Assembly: GCF_004769195.1 (NCBI RefSeq)
Contig: NZ_RQET01000002.1
Coordinates: 1-64,000, forward strand
Direction: 5' to 3'
Source: Leptospira fletcheri
GTDB lineage: Bacteria > Spirochaetota > Leptospiria > Leptospirales > Leptospiraceae
Length of the DNA stretch: 64,000 bases
The translations under genes and the position numbers were made by a program. Every line of letters starts with the position of its first letter. The stretch's first letter is position 1. Under the pieces are notes generated by a model. The model did not search any database, was not told the DNA's origin, and worked only from the letters and a program-made list of their open reading frames with translations. Below are positions 6,755 through 14,911 of the stretch, one piece after another.

Positions 6755-9003
6755 ATTCCCATCCCAACCACAAATACAGCAGACTTTTCGATTATATTCC
6801 TGATTCTGGAATATTAAGAAAATTGAATTTTTCGGCGAGAGTCCTGGCCTCTTCCGCCTACCGTTTCGTCAAGGATGACTGCCTGATGAAGGCTTCCGGA
6901 ATTTCCTACACGACGATCGTTTCCTTGATTCCGATGTTCACCGTGGCTCTTTCTCTGCTTACGATCACTTCCGGCCTGGAAAACAGAAAAGAGGAGATTT
7001 TCGACAGGATCAACGTCTTCTTTCTCGCGAGTAACATCAATCTGGACATCAATCCGTATTTGGAAACGATCGGAGATCTGATCGACGCGGCGAGGCAAAT
7101 CGGCACAATCGGATTCGTAGTTCTCGTTTTCTCCGCCACCGCTGTGCTTCGTTCCTTGGAAAACGCCTTCAACGCGATTTGGCGCATCGAAGTCAGTCGT
7201 TCGTTTTTGCAAAAATTCGTATTTTATTTTTTTATCCTTTCGATAGGGCCGCTTTTGATCGTAATCGGACAAGGCCTGGTGGAGCGGATGACCGATTTCT
7301 TCCGCCCTCCTCACTATTTGAGCATGGACAAGGAACCGGACGGAAAGATCTGGATCGCCGGGGAAAACGGAAGCTTATTCAGACTGGATAAGGATTTAAA
7401 AGCGGATTATTCGTTAAACGAATCGGATATCGATCTGGAAAACATCCGTTGTCTCGATTCCTTCGGAACCAGACTGGACCTTTGTAAGAAACCGGAACTT
7501 CGCCGCGAGGAGTTCACCAAGGTTTTGGTCCGTGAGGAAAAAGTCTACGCCCTGTCCAAGAAAGGACTCTTTTTACACAGACCTTTGGAAGGTTCCGTCT
7601 GGAGCGCGATTTATTTCGAAAACGTCCAATTCTCCGATTTCGAATTCGTGGCGGACGGAAATTTTTATTTCATTTTCGGAAACGGGGAAGTCTTGCATTT
7701 TTTCAACCAAGGAACCAGCTATAAGCCTGTCTTTCCGAACACTCTGAAAATCCAAGCGAACCGGATTTATTTTCCCGAATTCGACCAAGGGTATCTCGTG
7801 GACGACGACGGAAACGTATGGAAGAGCGAAGACGGAGGCTTGACCTGGAGCGCAAACAAGATCTCCGGCCAGGGCCTGAAAGACATACATAGGATCCGCC
7901 CCGGAGAACTCATCGTAGCGGGAGAAAGAGGCGCCATCTACAAAACCGCGGACGGCGGACATACCTGGAAAAACCTGACCCACAAACGTTATACGTTCCG
8001 AAAAGTTTGGTCGATGGAAAACCAGGAATCCACGGATATTTTTCTGTTAGATTCCTTGGGAAATATCCTAGTTTCCATAGACGAGGGTGAACATTGGAAT
8101 TCCTTTTATGTTCCCGCGGGCGGGAAAGTCTTCGCATCCGTCCTCTTCGACAGGAACGAAAACGGTAGATTCCGACTTTTGAATATTGGCGAATATAAAA
8201 AGATCAGCCTCTCGGAATACAGGGACGTGAAGTACGTAACAAAGATCATCCAAGGCGGCGACTCCCTACTTTCCCCCTACAATATATTGAAACTCGCATT
8301 TCCCTTGACCGCGATCTGGCTGTTTTTCCTGTCCTTATTCACGTTGATCCCCAATACGCGCGTCCCGATCCGCGCTTCGTCCATAGGCGCTGCGTTTACC
8401 AGCGCGATCTTTCTGCTCTTCCTCTACGGTTTTCGGGTGTATCTCACTTCGTTCTCGGAAACCACAATGATCGTGTACAAGGCTTTGGCCGCCATACCCA
8501 TCTTCCTCATCGGAGTATATTCCCTTTCTTTAATCGTACTGTACGGCGCGGAGATCACCGCCTGTGTCCAGTTCCCGGCGAGATATCTTGTCCCTTTCCA
8601 ATTGGCGGAAGAACAACATACCGCGTTCGGATACGAATTCCGGAAACTCTTGGCGGTCCTAAAAGCAGCTTATCTGGTGCAAAAGGAGGAAAAGACTTCG
8701 GCGAGCGAGGGAGCTCTCGCAGTCCGATCCGGAATCAATCCGGGAGAAATCCCTAGGTTGACCAAAACGCTTTCTCAAGCAGGTCTGTTAAGCGAAACGA
8801 CGGACGAGACGTGGGTTCCTTCCGCTTCGGGAGAAGATCTTACTTTAGCAGATTTTTATAGGAAAATCCCCGAACCTCTATTGAAAGAGGACGGACACGG
8901 AATTTATCCCGACAAGGTCCGGGAAAAATTGGAACGCACGGAAGCGAACTTCCAAAAGGATTTGGACTCGATCACATTCCGGGATTTGATCGAGGGAAGG
9001 TAG
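6751..9003 (+). CDS. YihY/BrkB-family membrane protein with inserted Asp-box beta-propeller domain
   Basis: At 750 residues this is more than twice a usual YihY protein (about 300-400). The N-terminal membrane half is recognisable (DDCLMKASGISYTTIVSLIP near 42-61, helices near 50-75, 117-137 and 150-172, with ATAVLRSLENAFNAIW). Between roughly residues 180 and 505 lies a soluble beta-rich region with three Asp-box/BNR motifs: SEDGGLTW (359-366), TADGGHTW (399-406) and SIDEGEHW (442-449), as in sialidase-like or Ycf48-like propellers. The membrane half then resumes (PLTAIWLFFLSLFTLIPN, AAFTSAIFLLFLYGF, IPIFLIGVYSLSLIVLYGAEI). The last 150 residues look like the winged-helix-like tail seen in many YihY proteins. 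The role of the family is unsettled; the propeller is probably extracytoplasmic. It ends a four-gene operon. Confidence 0.85.
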   Translation: MNSHPNHKYSRLFDYIPDSGILRKLNFSARVLASSAYRFVKDDCLMKASGISYTTIVSLIPMFTVALSLLTITSGLENRKEEIFDRINVFFLASNINLDINPYLETIGDLIDAARQIGTIGFVVLVFSATAVLRSLENAFNAIWRIEVSRSFLQKFVFYFFILSIGPLLIVIGQGLVERMTDFFRPPHYLSMDKEPDGKIWIAGENGSLFRLDKDLKADYSLNESDIDLENIRCLDSFGTRLDLCKKPELRREEFTKVLVREEKVYALSKKGLFLHRPLEGSVWSAIYFENVQFSDFEFVADGNFYFIFGNGEVLHFFNQGTSYKPVFPNTLKIQANRIYFPEFDQGYLVDDDGNVWKSEDGGLTWSANKISGQGLKDIHRIRPGELIVAGERGAIYKTADGGHTWKNLTHKRYTFRKVWSMENQESTDIFLLDSLGNILVSIDEGEHWNSFYVPAGGKVFASVLFDRNENGRFRLLNIGEYKKISLSEYRDVKYVTKIIQGGDSLLSPYNILKLAFPLTAIWLFFLSLFTLIPNTRVPIRASSIGAAFTSAIFLLFLYGFRVYLTSFSETTMIVYKALAAIPIFLIGVYSLSLIVLYGAEITACVQFPARYLVPFQLAEEQHTAFGYEFRKLLAVLKAAYLVQKEEKTSASEGALAVRSGINPGEIPRLTKTLSQAGLLSETTDETWVPSASGEDLTLADFYRKIPEPLLKEDGHGIYPDKVREKLERTEANFQKDLDSITFRDLIEGR

Positions 9004-9014
9004 CTTTCTCCGAA

Positions 9015-9485
9015 TTAAGCCTTCGAGTTCAGCTTGGAAACCGGAGGCAGATTGGAAGACAAAGACTGATAGATCTGTTCCGCCAATCCTAAAGAGGAGT
9101 TTGCGGATAGATTCTTGGAGTATTCGTCGTACAACATATCCTCGAAAATTTCCTCTGCATATCCGCCTTCTATCAGACCGGATTTATGAACGGTGGATTT
9201 CATTTCCTTTAACATCATCTTTACGAATACGGATTCGAATTCCACGGATGCGTCGTATAATTTCTTTCTGTACGGATCCACGGAGATTTCTTCCCGGATA
9301 TTGTGAGGCATACGCACTTCCGAGGAAGAGACTTTTCCGGATAACTTATCGTTGAATTCCTCGCGCAGCGCTTCCGGAAAACTCCGAGCGCCTCGGATCT
9401 GCTTTTCTTCCCGTAACAGATTTTGGATCTCCGGTTTTTCGATCAGATTCAATCTGTTGGAATAATCGTTGATTCTATCGATCAT
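9015..9485 (-). CDS. flgJ: FlgJ-type rod-binding protein without muramidase domain
   Basis: A 156-residue protein matching the N-terminal rod-binding domain of FlgJ: YDASVEFESVFVKMMLKEMKSTVHKSGLIEGGYAEEIFEDMLYDEYSK contains the family hallmarks (FE-x-hydrophobic-x-x-M-K-M-R-like helix, then G-A-E-I-F-DML-DE). The C-terminal glucosaminidase domain of proteobacterial FlgJ is absent, as in other spirochaetes, so a separate enzyme must open the peptidoglycan if needed. The gene is last in flgG-A-H-I-J and begins two bases after the flgI stop. It converges with the YihY-type gene, leaving only 11 bases between the stops. Confidence 0.85.
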   Translation of the reverse strand: MIDRINDYSNRLNLIEKPEIQNLLREEKQIRGARSFPEALREEFNDKLSGKVSSSEVRMPHNIREEISVDPYRKKLYDASVEFESVFVKMMLKEMKSTVHKSGLIEGGYAEEIFEDMLYDEYSKNLSANSSLGLAEQIYQSLSSNLPPVSKLNSKA

Positions 9486-9487
9486 AT

Positions 9488-10561
9488 TTATTGCACCTCC
9501 AGTTCCGCGTGCAATGCCCCGGCGGATTTCAGGGCTTCCAAGATGGCGATGATATCCTTGGTCGAGGCGCCCACTTTATTCAACGCGTCCACCACGTCCG
9601 AAACCTGGGTTGCCTCCTGTATGACGAAGGATTCCTTGACCGTCTGTTGGTTGTCTCTTCCTAGTCTCTGGGTGCGACGGTTTTTATCCGCTACGGATAA
9701 ACTCAGTCCGGAACGGGAGACCGCCACTTCGTCGATGACGATACTTCCCCCCATAACGATGACTCCGGTACGCTCGTTGATAACCACTTTGGCTCTAGGA
9801 GAGGATTCCACTGTGATGTTTTCCAGATCCGAAAGTAAGGCCAATAGACCGGGAGACTTTGCGGAAAATCCGGGTCCGACTTCCATCACGATTTCGGAAG
9901 GGGAAAGCGCTTGGATCGATTCGCTTTTCAGACCGAATTTCTCGGGAACGGTCTCCCTGATCTTATTGATCAAATTGTTTAAAAGGGAAAAATCGGGAGA
10001 GTTCAATCGTACGACCACTCTTTGGCTGGAAAAGAATTCTTCCTTCAATTCTGACTCTACGATCGCCCCTTGGTGGACGGTGCCCACAGTCTTTTTGGAG
10101 CTCCGAGAAGAACGTTCGTTATCCGGTTTTCCTCCGAAGGAAATCACTCCGCTCGCCACCGCATAGATCTTATCGTTTGCGGTCTTTAACGGAGATTGTA
10201 AAAGGACTCCACCTTCCAGGGACTTCGCGTCTCCGATCGAAGAAACCGTTACGTCCAATCGATCGCCTTTTTTGGCGATCGAAGGAATATTCGCGGTGAT
10301 TAATACGGATGCGATATTTTTGATCTGATCCGGTTTCAGATTCGATTCCACGCCCAGATTTTTCAGATAGTTCTTCATGCTCTCCGTCGTCATCGGAGTC
10401 TTGCTATCTCCGGTACCGGGCAGACCGACGACGATTCCGTATCCGGTGATCTGATTCACTCTGATCCCTTCGATTTTGGCCAGATCCTTGAGGCGTACCT
10501 CTGCGGCAAACGCAAAGGAAAAGCCGAAGAGAAAGAGAGACAATGCGAAGATCCGATTCAT
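9488..10561 (-). CDS. flgI: flagellar P-ring protein FlgI
   Basis: A 357-residue P-ring subunit with a Sec signal peptide (MNRIFALSLFLFGFSFAFAAE). The mature N-terminus reads VRLKDLAKIEGIRVNQITGYG followed by VVGLPGTGDS, a hallmark of the family, and the C-terminus shows VVINERTGVIVMGG and VSDVVDALNKVGASTKDIIAILEALKSAGALHAEL. FlgI forms the periplasmic ring around the rod in the peptidoglycan layer. Its ATG overlaps the flgH stop by four bases, so the two ring genes are translationally coupled. Confidence 0.95.
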   Translation of the reverse strand: MNRIFALSLFLFGFSFAFAAEVRLKDLAKIEGIRVNQITGYGIVVGLPGTGDSKTPMTTESMKNYLKNLGVESNLKPDQIKNIASVLITANIPSIAKKGDRLDVTVSSIGDAKSLEGGVLLQSPLKTANDKIYAVASGVISFGGKPDNERSSRSSKKTVGTVHQGAIVESELKEEFFSSQRVVVRLNSPDFSLLNNLINKIRETVPEKFGLKSESIQALSPSEIVMEVGPGFSAKSPGLLALLSDLENITVESSPRAKVVINERTGVIVMGGSIVIDEVAVSRSGLSLSVADKNRRTQRLGRDNQQTVKESFVIQEATQVSDVVDALNKVGASTKDIIAILEALKSAGALHAELEVQ

Positions 10562-11229
10562 TTTGATTCACCTAACAGACGGTTTAGCTGCTCTAAAATG
10601 ATCCTTTGCTTTTCTTCGTCCGAAAGTTCCGCCTTTAAAGTCACGGATCCGTCCGGATTCGTGATCGTTTTCATCGCGATCGGAGGCCTTAGATCCTTAG
10701 GCTCTATCCTTCCGACAAATTGGATCTGAAGGTCCGCGATCCGATCCGCATCCACCGAATTATCTCTGGAAAGAAATTCAGGGGAAAGCCTCCCGCTCAA
10801 GGAAACGGAGGAAGGTTCTCCGTTATAGGTGGAAGTCCTTTGCCCCTGTACGGTCAGCAGTCCGGTAGCCGGATCGATCGCGGTGACCGTCGCAGTAAGA
10901 CTTCCCTTCAATTTTCCTTGGGATTTTATCTTTCCTTTATTCTTTCTTACGATACTTCTATCGCTGTTAAAGGACGGGTTGTCCGGAATGATTTTTTTGT
11001 CGGGAACGGATTTCACGGTGATATTCTCGTCCGCGGTGGATTCGATTTCGAATTCGGCGTTCCATCCATCCTTCAAACGGACAAAAACGGCGGTCCCTAC
11101 TTTCAGGTTCTGGGACCTGGCATAAGGGTTCTTGTCCTGCCATTGCGAGAGTTCCTGCGCGGCGAGGGCCATACCCGCTCCGACCAGAATCGATAAGGCG
11201 GTGAATCTTTTTCTTCCCGTTACAAACAT
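10558..11229 (-). CDS. flgH: flagellar L-ring protein FlgH homologue lacking a lipobox
   Basis: A 223-residue FlgH. Recognisable stretches are VTAIDPATGLLTVQGQRT and LSGRLSPEFLSRDNSVDADRIADLQIQFVG, which match the conserved L-ring core. In bacteria with external flagella FlgH is an outer-membrane lipoprotein with a lipobox Cys near residue 20. Here the N-terminus (ALSILVGAGMALAAQELSQW) is an ordinary signal peptide with a likely cut after ALA, and the whole protein contains no cysteine. The ring would therefore not be lipid-anchored in the outer membrane, which fits flagella that stay in the periplasm; that functional reading is inference. The gene sits one base after flgA and overlaps flgI by four. 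Confidence 0.92.
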   Translation of the reverse strand: MFVTGRKRFTALSILVGAGMALAAQELSQWQDKNPYARSQNLKVGTAVFVRLKDGWNAEFEIESTADENITVKSVPDKKIIPDNPSFNSDRSIVRKNKGKIKSQGKLKGSLTATVTAIDPATGLLTVQGQRTSTYNGEPSSVSLSGRLSPEFLSRDNSVDADRIADLQIQFVGRIEPKDLRPPIAMKTITNPDGSVTLKAELSDEEKQRIILEQLNRLLGESK

Positions 11230-11230
11230 C

Positions 11231-12139
11231 TTAATTCTCTAATAGTACGGTGTTCTTCTCGACGACCCGTGCGCTAAGTTTTCCGTCCTTAGAATAGGAA
11301 GTCACTTCCACCGAATCGCCTACGTTCCCGGAACTGAGAGCCTTCGTTTTTGTCCTCAGCACCAAATTGCCGCGTGTGTATACCATTTGGACGTCCCCGC
11401 CTCTCTGAACGTCGAACAGGAAGCGCACATGTTTTTTCCGCAGCAGTTCCCCGGGGGGAAGGTCCTTCAAGGCGGTGGCCCCGATACTTTCCGGACCGAC
11501 CCCGTCCGTAAAGGATTCCTCGGCAAACACAATCCTTTCCTCCAAAGAATCCGCGTCCAACTTCTCCCCTTTCGAAATCGCCTTTTTCGTAAAATAGGCG
11601 GAGGTCTTCTTTTCCACCTTGAATTTGATCCTTTGGGTATGAACCTTTCTTTGCTGAAAATAATAATCCAAGGAAGCTACGATTTGCCCCGCGTGAACCG
11701 TTTGCGGAATCCCCGCCCATCTTAGTTCCACTCCGGAAGCAGGGACGGATCTTTCCCCGCCGATATACGTGATCCGAAATTCCTGCTCGGAATCGTGGGA
11801 AAATTTCGAGATCTCCTTGTACAAACTTTCCTCGAGGTCTTTCGAATCCAATTCCGAGTTCATCGGGAGAACCAAGGTTTCCTTTCCGGAAAAATGGAAT
11901 TGGGGAAACGACCTTTGCATTTCCTCCGGCCGTAGGAGAACGGGAGCCTCTAGGTTCTTCAACACCACGGGATCTTCCGATCCGTCCGGCAATCTTGCGA
12001 TTTCGGAGAGTCTTACTTCCTTTTTTTCCGTCAAAAGTTTTCCGCGAAGATAAGCCGTTTCTATCGCATGCAAATCTCCTGCAACCGCTACGAGCGACTG
12101 CAAGAGAAAGCAGAAAAGCGAGAAGAAACGGCGACTCAT
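11231..12139 (-). CDS. flgA: flagellar basal-body P-ring formation chaperone FlgA
   Basis: A 302-residue periplasmic protein with an N-terminal signal peptide (FFSLFCFLLQSLVAVAGDLHA). The C-terminal SAF/FlgA domain is clear: TKKAISKGEKLDADSLEER, TALKDLPPGELLRKKHVRF, then VRTKTKALSSGNVGDSVEVTS. FlgA is the chaperone needed for FlgI to form the P ring, and its place between flgG and flgH-flgI agrees. It is longer than typical FlgA (about 220) through its N-terminal half, a common arrangement in spirochaetes. It starts five bases after the flgG stop. Confidence 0.9.
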   Translation of the reverse strand: MSRRFFSLFCFLLQSLVAVAGDLHAIETAYLRGKLLTEKKEVRLSEIARLPDGSEDPVVLKNLEAPVLLRPEEMQRSFPQFHFSGKETLVLPMNSELDSKDLEESLYKEISKFSHDSEQEFRITYIGGERSVPASGVELRWAGIPQTVHAGQIVASLDYYFQQRKVHTQRIKFKVEKKTSAYFTKKAISKGEKLDADSLEERIVFAEESFTDGVGPESIGATALKDLPPGELLRKKHVRFLFDVQRGGDVQMVYTRGNLVLRTKTKALSSGNVGDSVEVTSYSKDGKLSARVVEKNTVLLEN

Positions 12140-12144
12140 TTCGA

Positions 12145-12942
12145 TTAACGTTTCAAGCCGATCGCCGTGGAGAGCATGTTATCCGAAGTCTGTATCGCCT
12201 TCGAATTGGATTCGTAAGCTCTTTGAGCCACGATCATATTCACCATCTCTTCCACGATCTTGACGTTGGACATCTCCAGGAATCCCTGGAGCACGTTTCC
12301 GAAACCCTCCATTCCTGGAGTACCGGGGATTTCGGGGCCGGAAGCTACGGTTTCCTGAAACAGGTTCTTACCGATGGCCTGCAAACCCGCAGGGTTTACG
12401 AAGCGGTACAATTCGACTTGTCCTATGACCGTCGGGCGAACATCGGCGCCTATTTTTACGGTCACTTCTCCTTGCTCGGAAATCATCAACGTGTTCAGGA
12501 TCGCTCCCTCCGGAAGGATGATCGGAGGCTCGAGCAGGTATCCGTTGGAAGTCACTACTTGTTGGTTGGAATCGATCTTGTAGGAACCGTCGCGGGTAAA
12601 AGCGAAACTTCCATCGGGCATTTGGATTTTGAAAAATCCCATTTCGCTGGTGATCGCCAAATCCAATTTATTTCCCGTCGCTTGGAAGGAACCGATTTCG
12701 AACAATTTCTGCGAAGCCGCCGCGCGAACACCGTGTCCTACGTTGACTCCTGTGGGGATCTCGCTCACCGAAGTTGCCGGAGTCCCCGCTAATACCATGT
12801 GCTGATAAACCAAGTCCTCGAAATCGGCTCGATTCTTTTTGAACCCGGTCGTATTGACGTTCGCAAGGTTATTGGAGATCGTATCGATATGGAATTGCTG
12901 GGCGATCATTCCGGTCGCCGCGGTCCAAAGGGATCGCATCAT
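12145..12942 (-). CDS. flgG: flagellar distal rod protein FlgG
   Basis: A 265-residue rod protein. The N-terminal signature is MMRSLWTAATGMIAQQFHID and [23 protein letters not shown]; the C-terminus is FGNVLQGFLEMSNVKIVEEM then VNMIVAQRAYESNSKAIQTSDNML. Length and motifs match FlgG (about 260) closely, more so than the flgF paralogue at 3014-3877. It is first in the leftward operon flgG-flgA-flgH-flgI-flgJ, whose spacing is at most five bases throughout. The spacer upstream holds two inverted repeats that may end transcription from the DNA methyltransferase gene. Confidence 0.95.
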   Translation of the reverse strand: MMRSLWTAATGMIAQQFHIDTISNNLANVNTTGFKKNRADFEDLVYQHMVLAGTPATSVSEIPTGVNVGHGVRAAASQKLFEIGSFQATGNKLDLAITSEMGFFKIQMPDGSFAFTRDGSYKIDSNQQVVTSNGYLLEPPIILPEGAILNTLMISEQGEVTVKIGADVRPTVIGQVELYRFVNPAGLQAIGKNLFQETVASGPEIPGTPGMEGFGNVLQGFLEMSNVKIVEEMVNMIVAQRAYESNSKAIQTSDNMLSTAIGLKR

Positions 12943-12989
12943 GGGAGAATACCTCTGGTTTTTTATCGGCCGATTTGAGATTTTCCCTA

Positions 12990-13033
12990 GGAATTCCCCC
13001 TTTTTTTGGAGGAATTCCCGTTTGCGAAACGGG
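12990..13033. terminator. two adjacent inverted repeats between the DNA methyltransferase gene and flgG
   Basis: GGAATTCC at 12990-12997 is repeated at 13011-13018 around a pyrimidine-rich centre, and directly after it CCCGTTT-GCG-AAACGGG forms a perfect hairpin (13017-13033). Both lie in the 120-base spacer downstream of the methyltransferase stop and upstream of flgG. Reading leftward, the hairpin is followed by a short A-rich rather than U-rich run, so a classical intrinsic terminator is only partly met. Confidence 0.35.
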
Positions 13034-13062
13034 CTTAGGAACGGTGGAAGTCGGAAAAAATC

Positions 13063-14226
13063 CTATTTATAATTCCGAAAGATGACGCAACGATTGGAGT
13101 TGGTTCCTTTTTCGTTATTGGAAACGTTCCAGCAATTGGCCAGTTTCGTGAATTTTTGGTCGTTGATGTACGTGTTTTCCCAGACAAGACTCGTTCCCTC
13201 TGCGCACCGGATCACGTATTCGTCCAGATTGAACACGGTCTTACCTTTTCTCACCTCGCCTACCTCCATCACCAGGAACCCTCCCGGCTGGAGTACACGG
13301 GACAATTCCCTCAAGGTGCCTTGGATGAATTCGCACCAACCGGCCAGAGTGGCGAAGATACTCGGTTTTTGTTCCTTCTCCAAGGAGATATTCAGGAACC
13401 AATACCTGAGCCAATTGTCCTCTTCATAATTCACTTTGTCTAGAAAAGGAGGAGAGGTCACTACCAGATCCACGCTCGAATCGGCGATTCGGCTCATATT
13501 CATAGAGGATTGATTCGTATAGAGATTCCGGGACGAAAACTCGTGGAAAAAAGGCGGAAGCTTTTCCCGTAAATCCCGTTTGAGCTTTTGCAAAATCCTG
13601 GGTTTTACTTCACGGTATTCCGGAACGATGCCTTTCTTTTCGTTGTTCCTCTTTTGTGCCGTAGGAGGGATGGAAATTTGCGGAAAACTGTAAACGGAAA
13701 AAAATCCGGGACTATGACCGTGGAGCCTGGATAGCGCGGTGATACCCAGATATTTCGCTTCGGGGGAAGTATCCTCCGAAAGAATTCGTTTCAAATTCTT
13801 TAATTCTTTTAACGTATCCTTGTGATAGAAGTGCAATAAACCCGAGTCCCCTTCCTCTTCGGGGAGATCGGAGCTCAGATCGAAACTCGCCAATTTTTCT
13901 TCCAATTCGGATACGGAAGGGATGATCCTTCTGGATTGGACGAGCGCCAAGGACATGGGACTGATATCGTTGTGAACCGCGATATGCCCTTCTAAATTCG
14001 CCTGGATCGCTGTCGTCCCTCTGCCGCCGAAAGGATCCAAAACCACGCCTTTTCTAGTACCCAAATATTTTCCGATAAAAAAGGAAGGCAGCTCCGGTTT
14101 AAAGGATGCGCGGTAACTGACGACGTAATGGATCGGGTGAGCTTGTCTTTGCTTGGAGGTCCAAAATTCCCCGATTTGGATTTTTCTTTCTCTTTCGAGT
14201 ATCGCCGTGTTCGTTCTAGCAGCCAT
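13063..14226 (-). CDS. orphan DNA methyltransferase (N4/N6 amino-methylase type)
   Basis: A 387-residue DNA methylase. The SAM-binding motif is DPFGGRGTT (residues 64-72) and the catalytic motif is TSPPF (257-261, [20 protein letters not shown]). The order, SAM motif first and TSPP(Y/F) later, is opposite to that of the common N4-cytosine methylases where TSPPY precedes DPFxGxGTT. The N-terminal [26 protein letters not shown] is typical of stand-alone modification methylases. About 180 residues between the motifs probably hold the target recognition region. No restriction endonuclease gene is adjacent, so an epigenetic or protective role is more likely than a restriction-modification pair. 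The target sequence cannot be read from the gene. Confidence 0.85.
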   Translation of the reverse strand: MAARTNTAILERERKIQIGEFWTSKQRQAHPIHYVVSYRASFKPELPSFFIGKYLGTRKGVVLDPFGGRGTTAIQANLEGHIAVHNDISPMSLALVQSRRIIPSVSELEEKLASFDLSSDLPEEEGDSGLLHFYHKDTLKELKNLKRILSEDTSPEAKYLGITALSRLHGHSPGFFSVYSFPQISIPPTAQKRNNEKKGIVPEYREVKPRILQKLKRDLREKLPPFFHEFSSRNLYTNQSSMNMSRIADSSVDLVVTSPPFLDKVNYEEDNWLRYWFLNISLEKEQKPSIFATLAGWCEFIQGTLRELSRVLQPGGFLVMEVGEVRKGKTVFNLDEYVIRCAEGTSLVWENTYINDQKFTKLANCWNVSNNEKGTNSNRCVIFRNYK

Positions 14227-14398
14227 CTACCCTTATTTTTCGGAAGGTCGAATCATTCTGAAGTTCGGAAATTTTTCCCGTTCATCTTTTTACGAAAAGA
14301 TCCGCGACATAAACGGAGGACTCTTCGATCGGCTTTCCTGCTTGTCCTGATAGCGTTCCGGAAAAATTCTGCAGAGGAAACCGCAAACGGAAAAGAGG

Positions 14399-14911
14399 AT
14401 GATTCAAACGATGGAAACAAACGCGATGTACGAGGAGTTCGTCGCGGAAAGAAAATCGAACGGCAGATGGGAACTGGCCGGATTCGTCGTAGGATACGGA
14501 TCCTACTTAATCTGCTTTTGGATCGTCTTCGGGTTGAAGCGGGAAAACCCTCTTTTTTCTTCCCTCTTCTTCTTAGGTCTATTCACCCGGTTCGCCAGCC
14601 TCATGATTGGAAGAGTATTCTTGGTTCCGAAAGTCTTTCTTCGACTGCTCTCCCCCGACGAAAAAGAAAGTGATTCGGCTTGGCAAACCGTCGACACGCA
14701 CCGCGACGAGATCCTGGGAAGACTTGCGAGAAATATCTACGGCTGGAACGACCCGAGCGAACTCTACCGAATGGACCGAAAAGAACTCTGCGATTTTCTG
14801 AAAGAAAAGACGGTCTTGAATTGGCGGAAGATCGCGCGGATCTTTTTGTTTTTCTATTTTCCGGCCTGCGCTATCGTTCTGTACCTGACCTATCTGGCTT
14901 GGACGGAATGA
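14399..14911 (+). CDS. integral membrane protein of unknown function
   Basis: A 170-residue product with two or three hydrophobic segments in the first half (GFVVGYGSYLICFWIVFGL, FSSLFFLGLFTRFASLMIG) and one at the C-terminus (IFLFFYFPACAIVLYLTYLAW). The soluble loop between them (residues about 80-140) is charged. ATGs at 14411 and 14426 are alternative starts. Its TGA overlaps the ATG of the following beta-lactamase-fold lipoprotein as ATGA, so the two are likely made together. I recognise no family. Confidence 0.6.
   Translation: MIQTMETNAMYEEFVAERKSNGRWELAGFVVGYGSYLICFWIVFGLKRENPLFSSLFFLGLFTRFASLMIGRVFLVPKVFLRLLSPDEKESDSAWQTVDTHRDEILGRLARNIYGWNDPSELYRMDRKELCDFLKEKTVLNWRKIARIFLFFYFPACAIVLYLTYLAWTE

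Noticed and set aside
11995..12792. 265-codon plus-strand frame opposite flgA and flgG
   Set aside because: Both flagellar genes are unmistakable on the other strand; the antisense translation is not protein-like.
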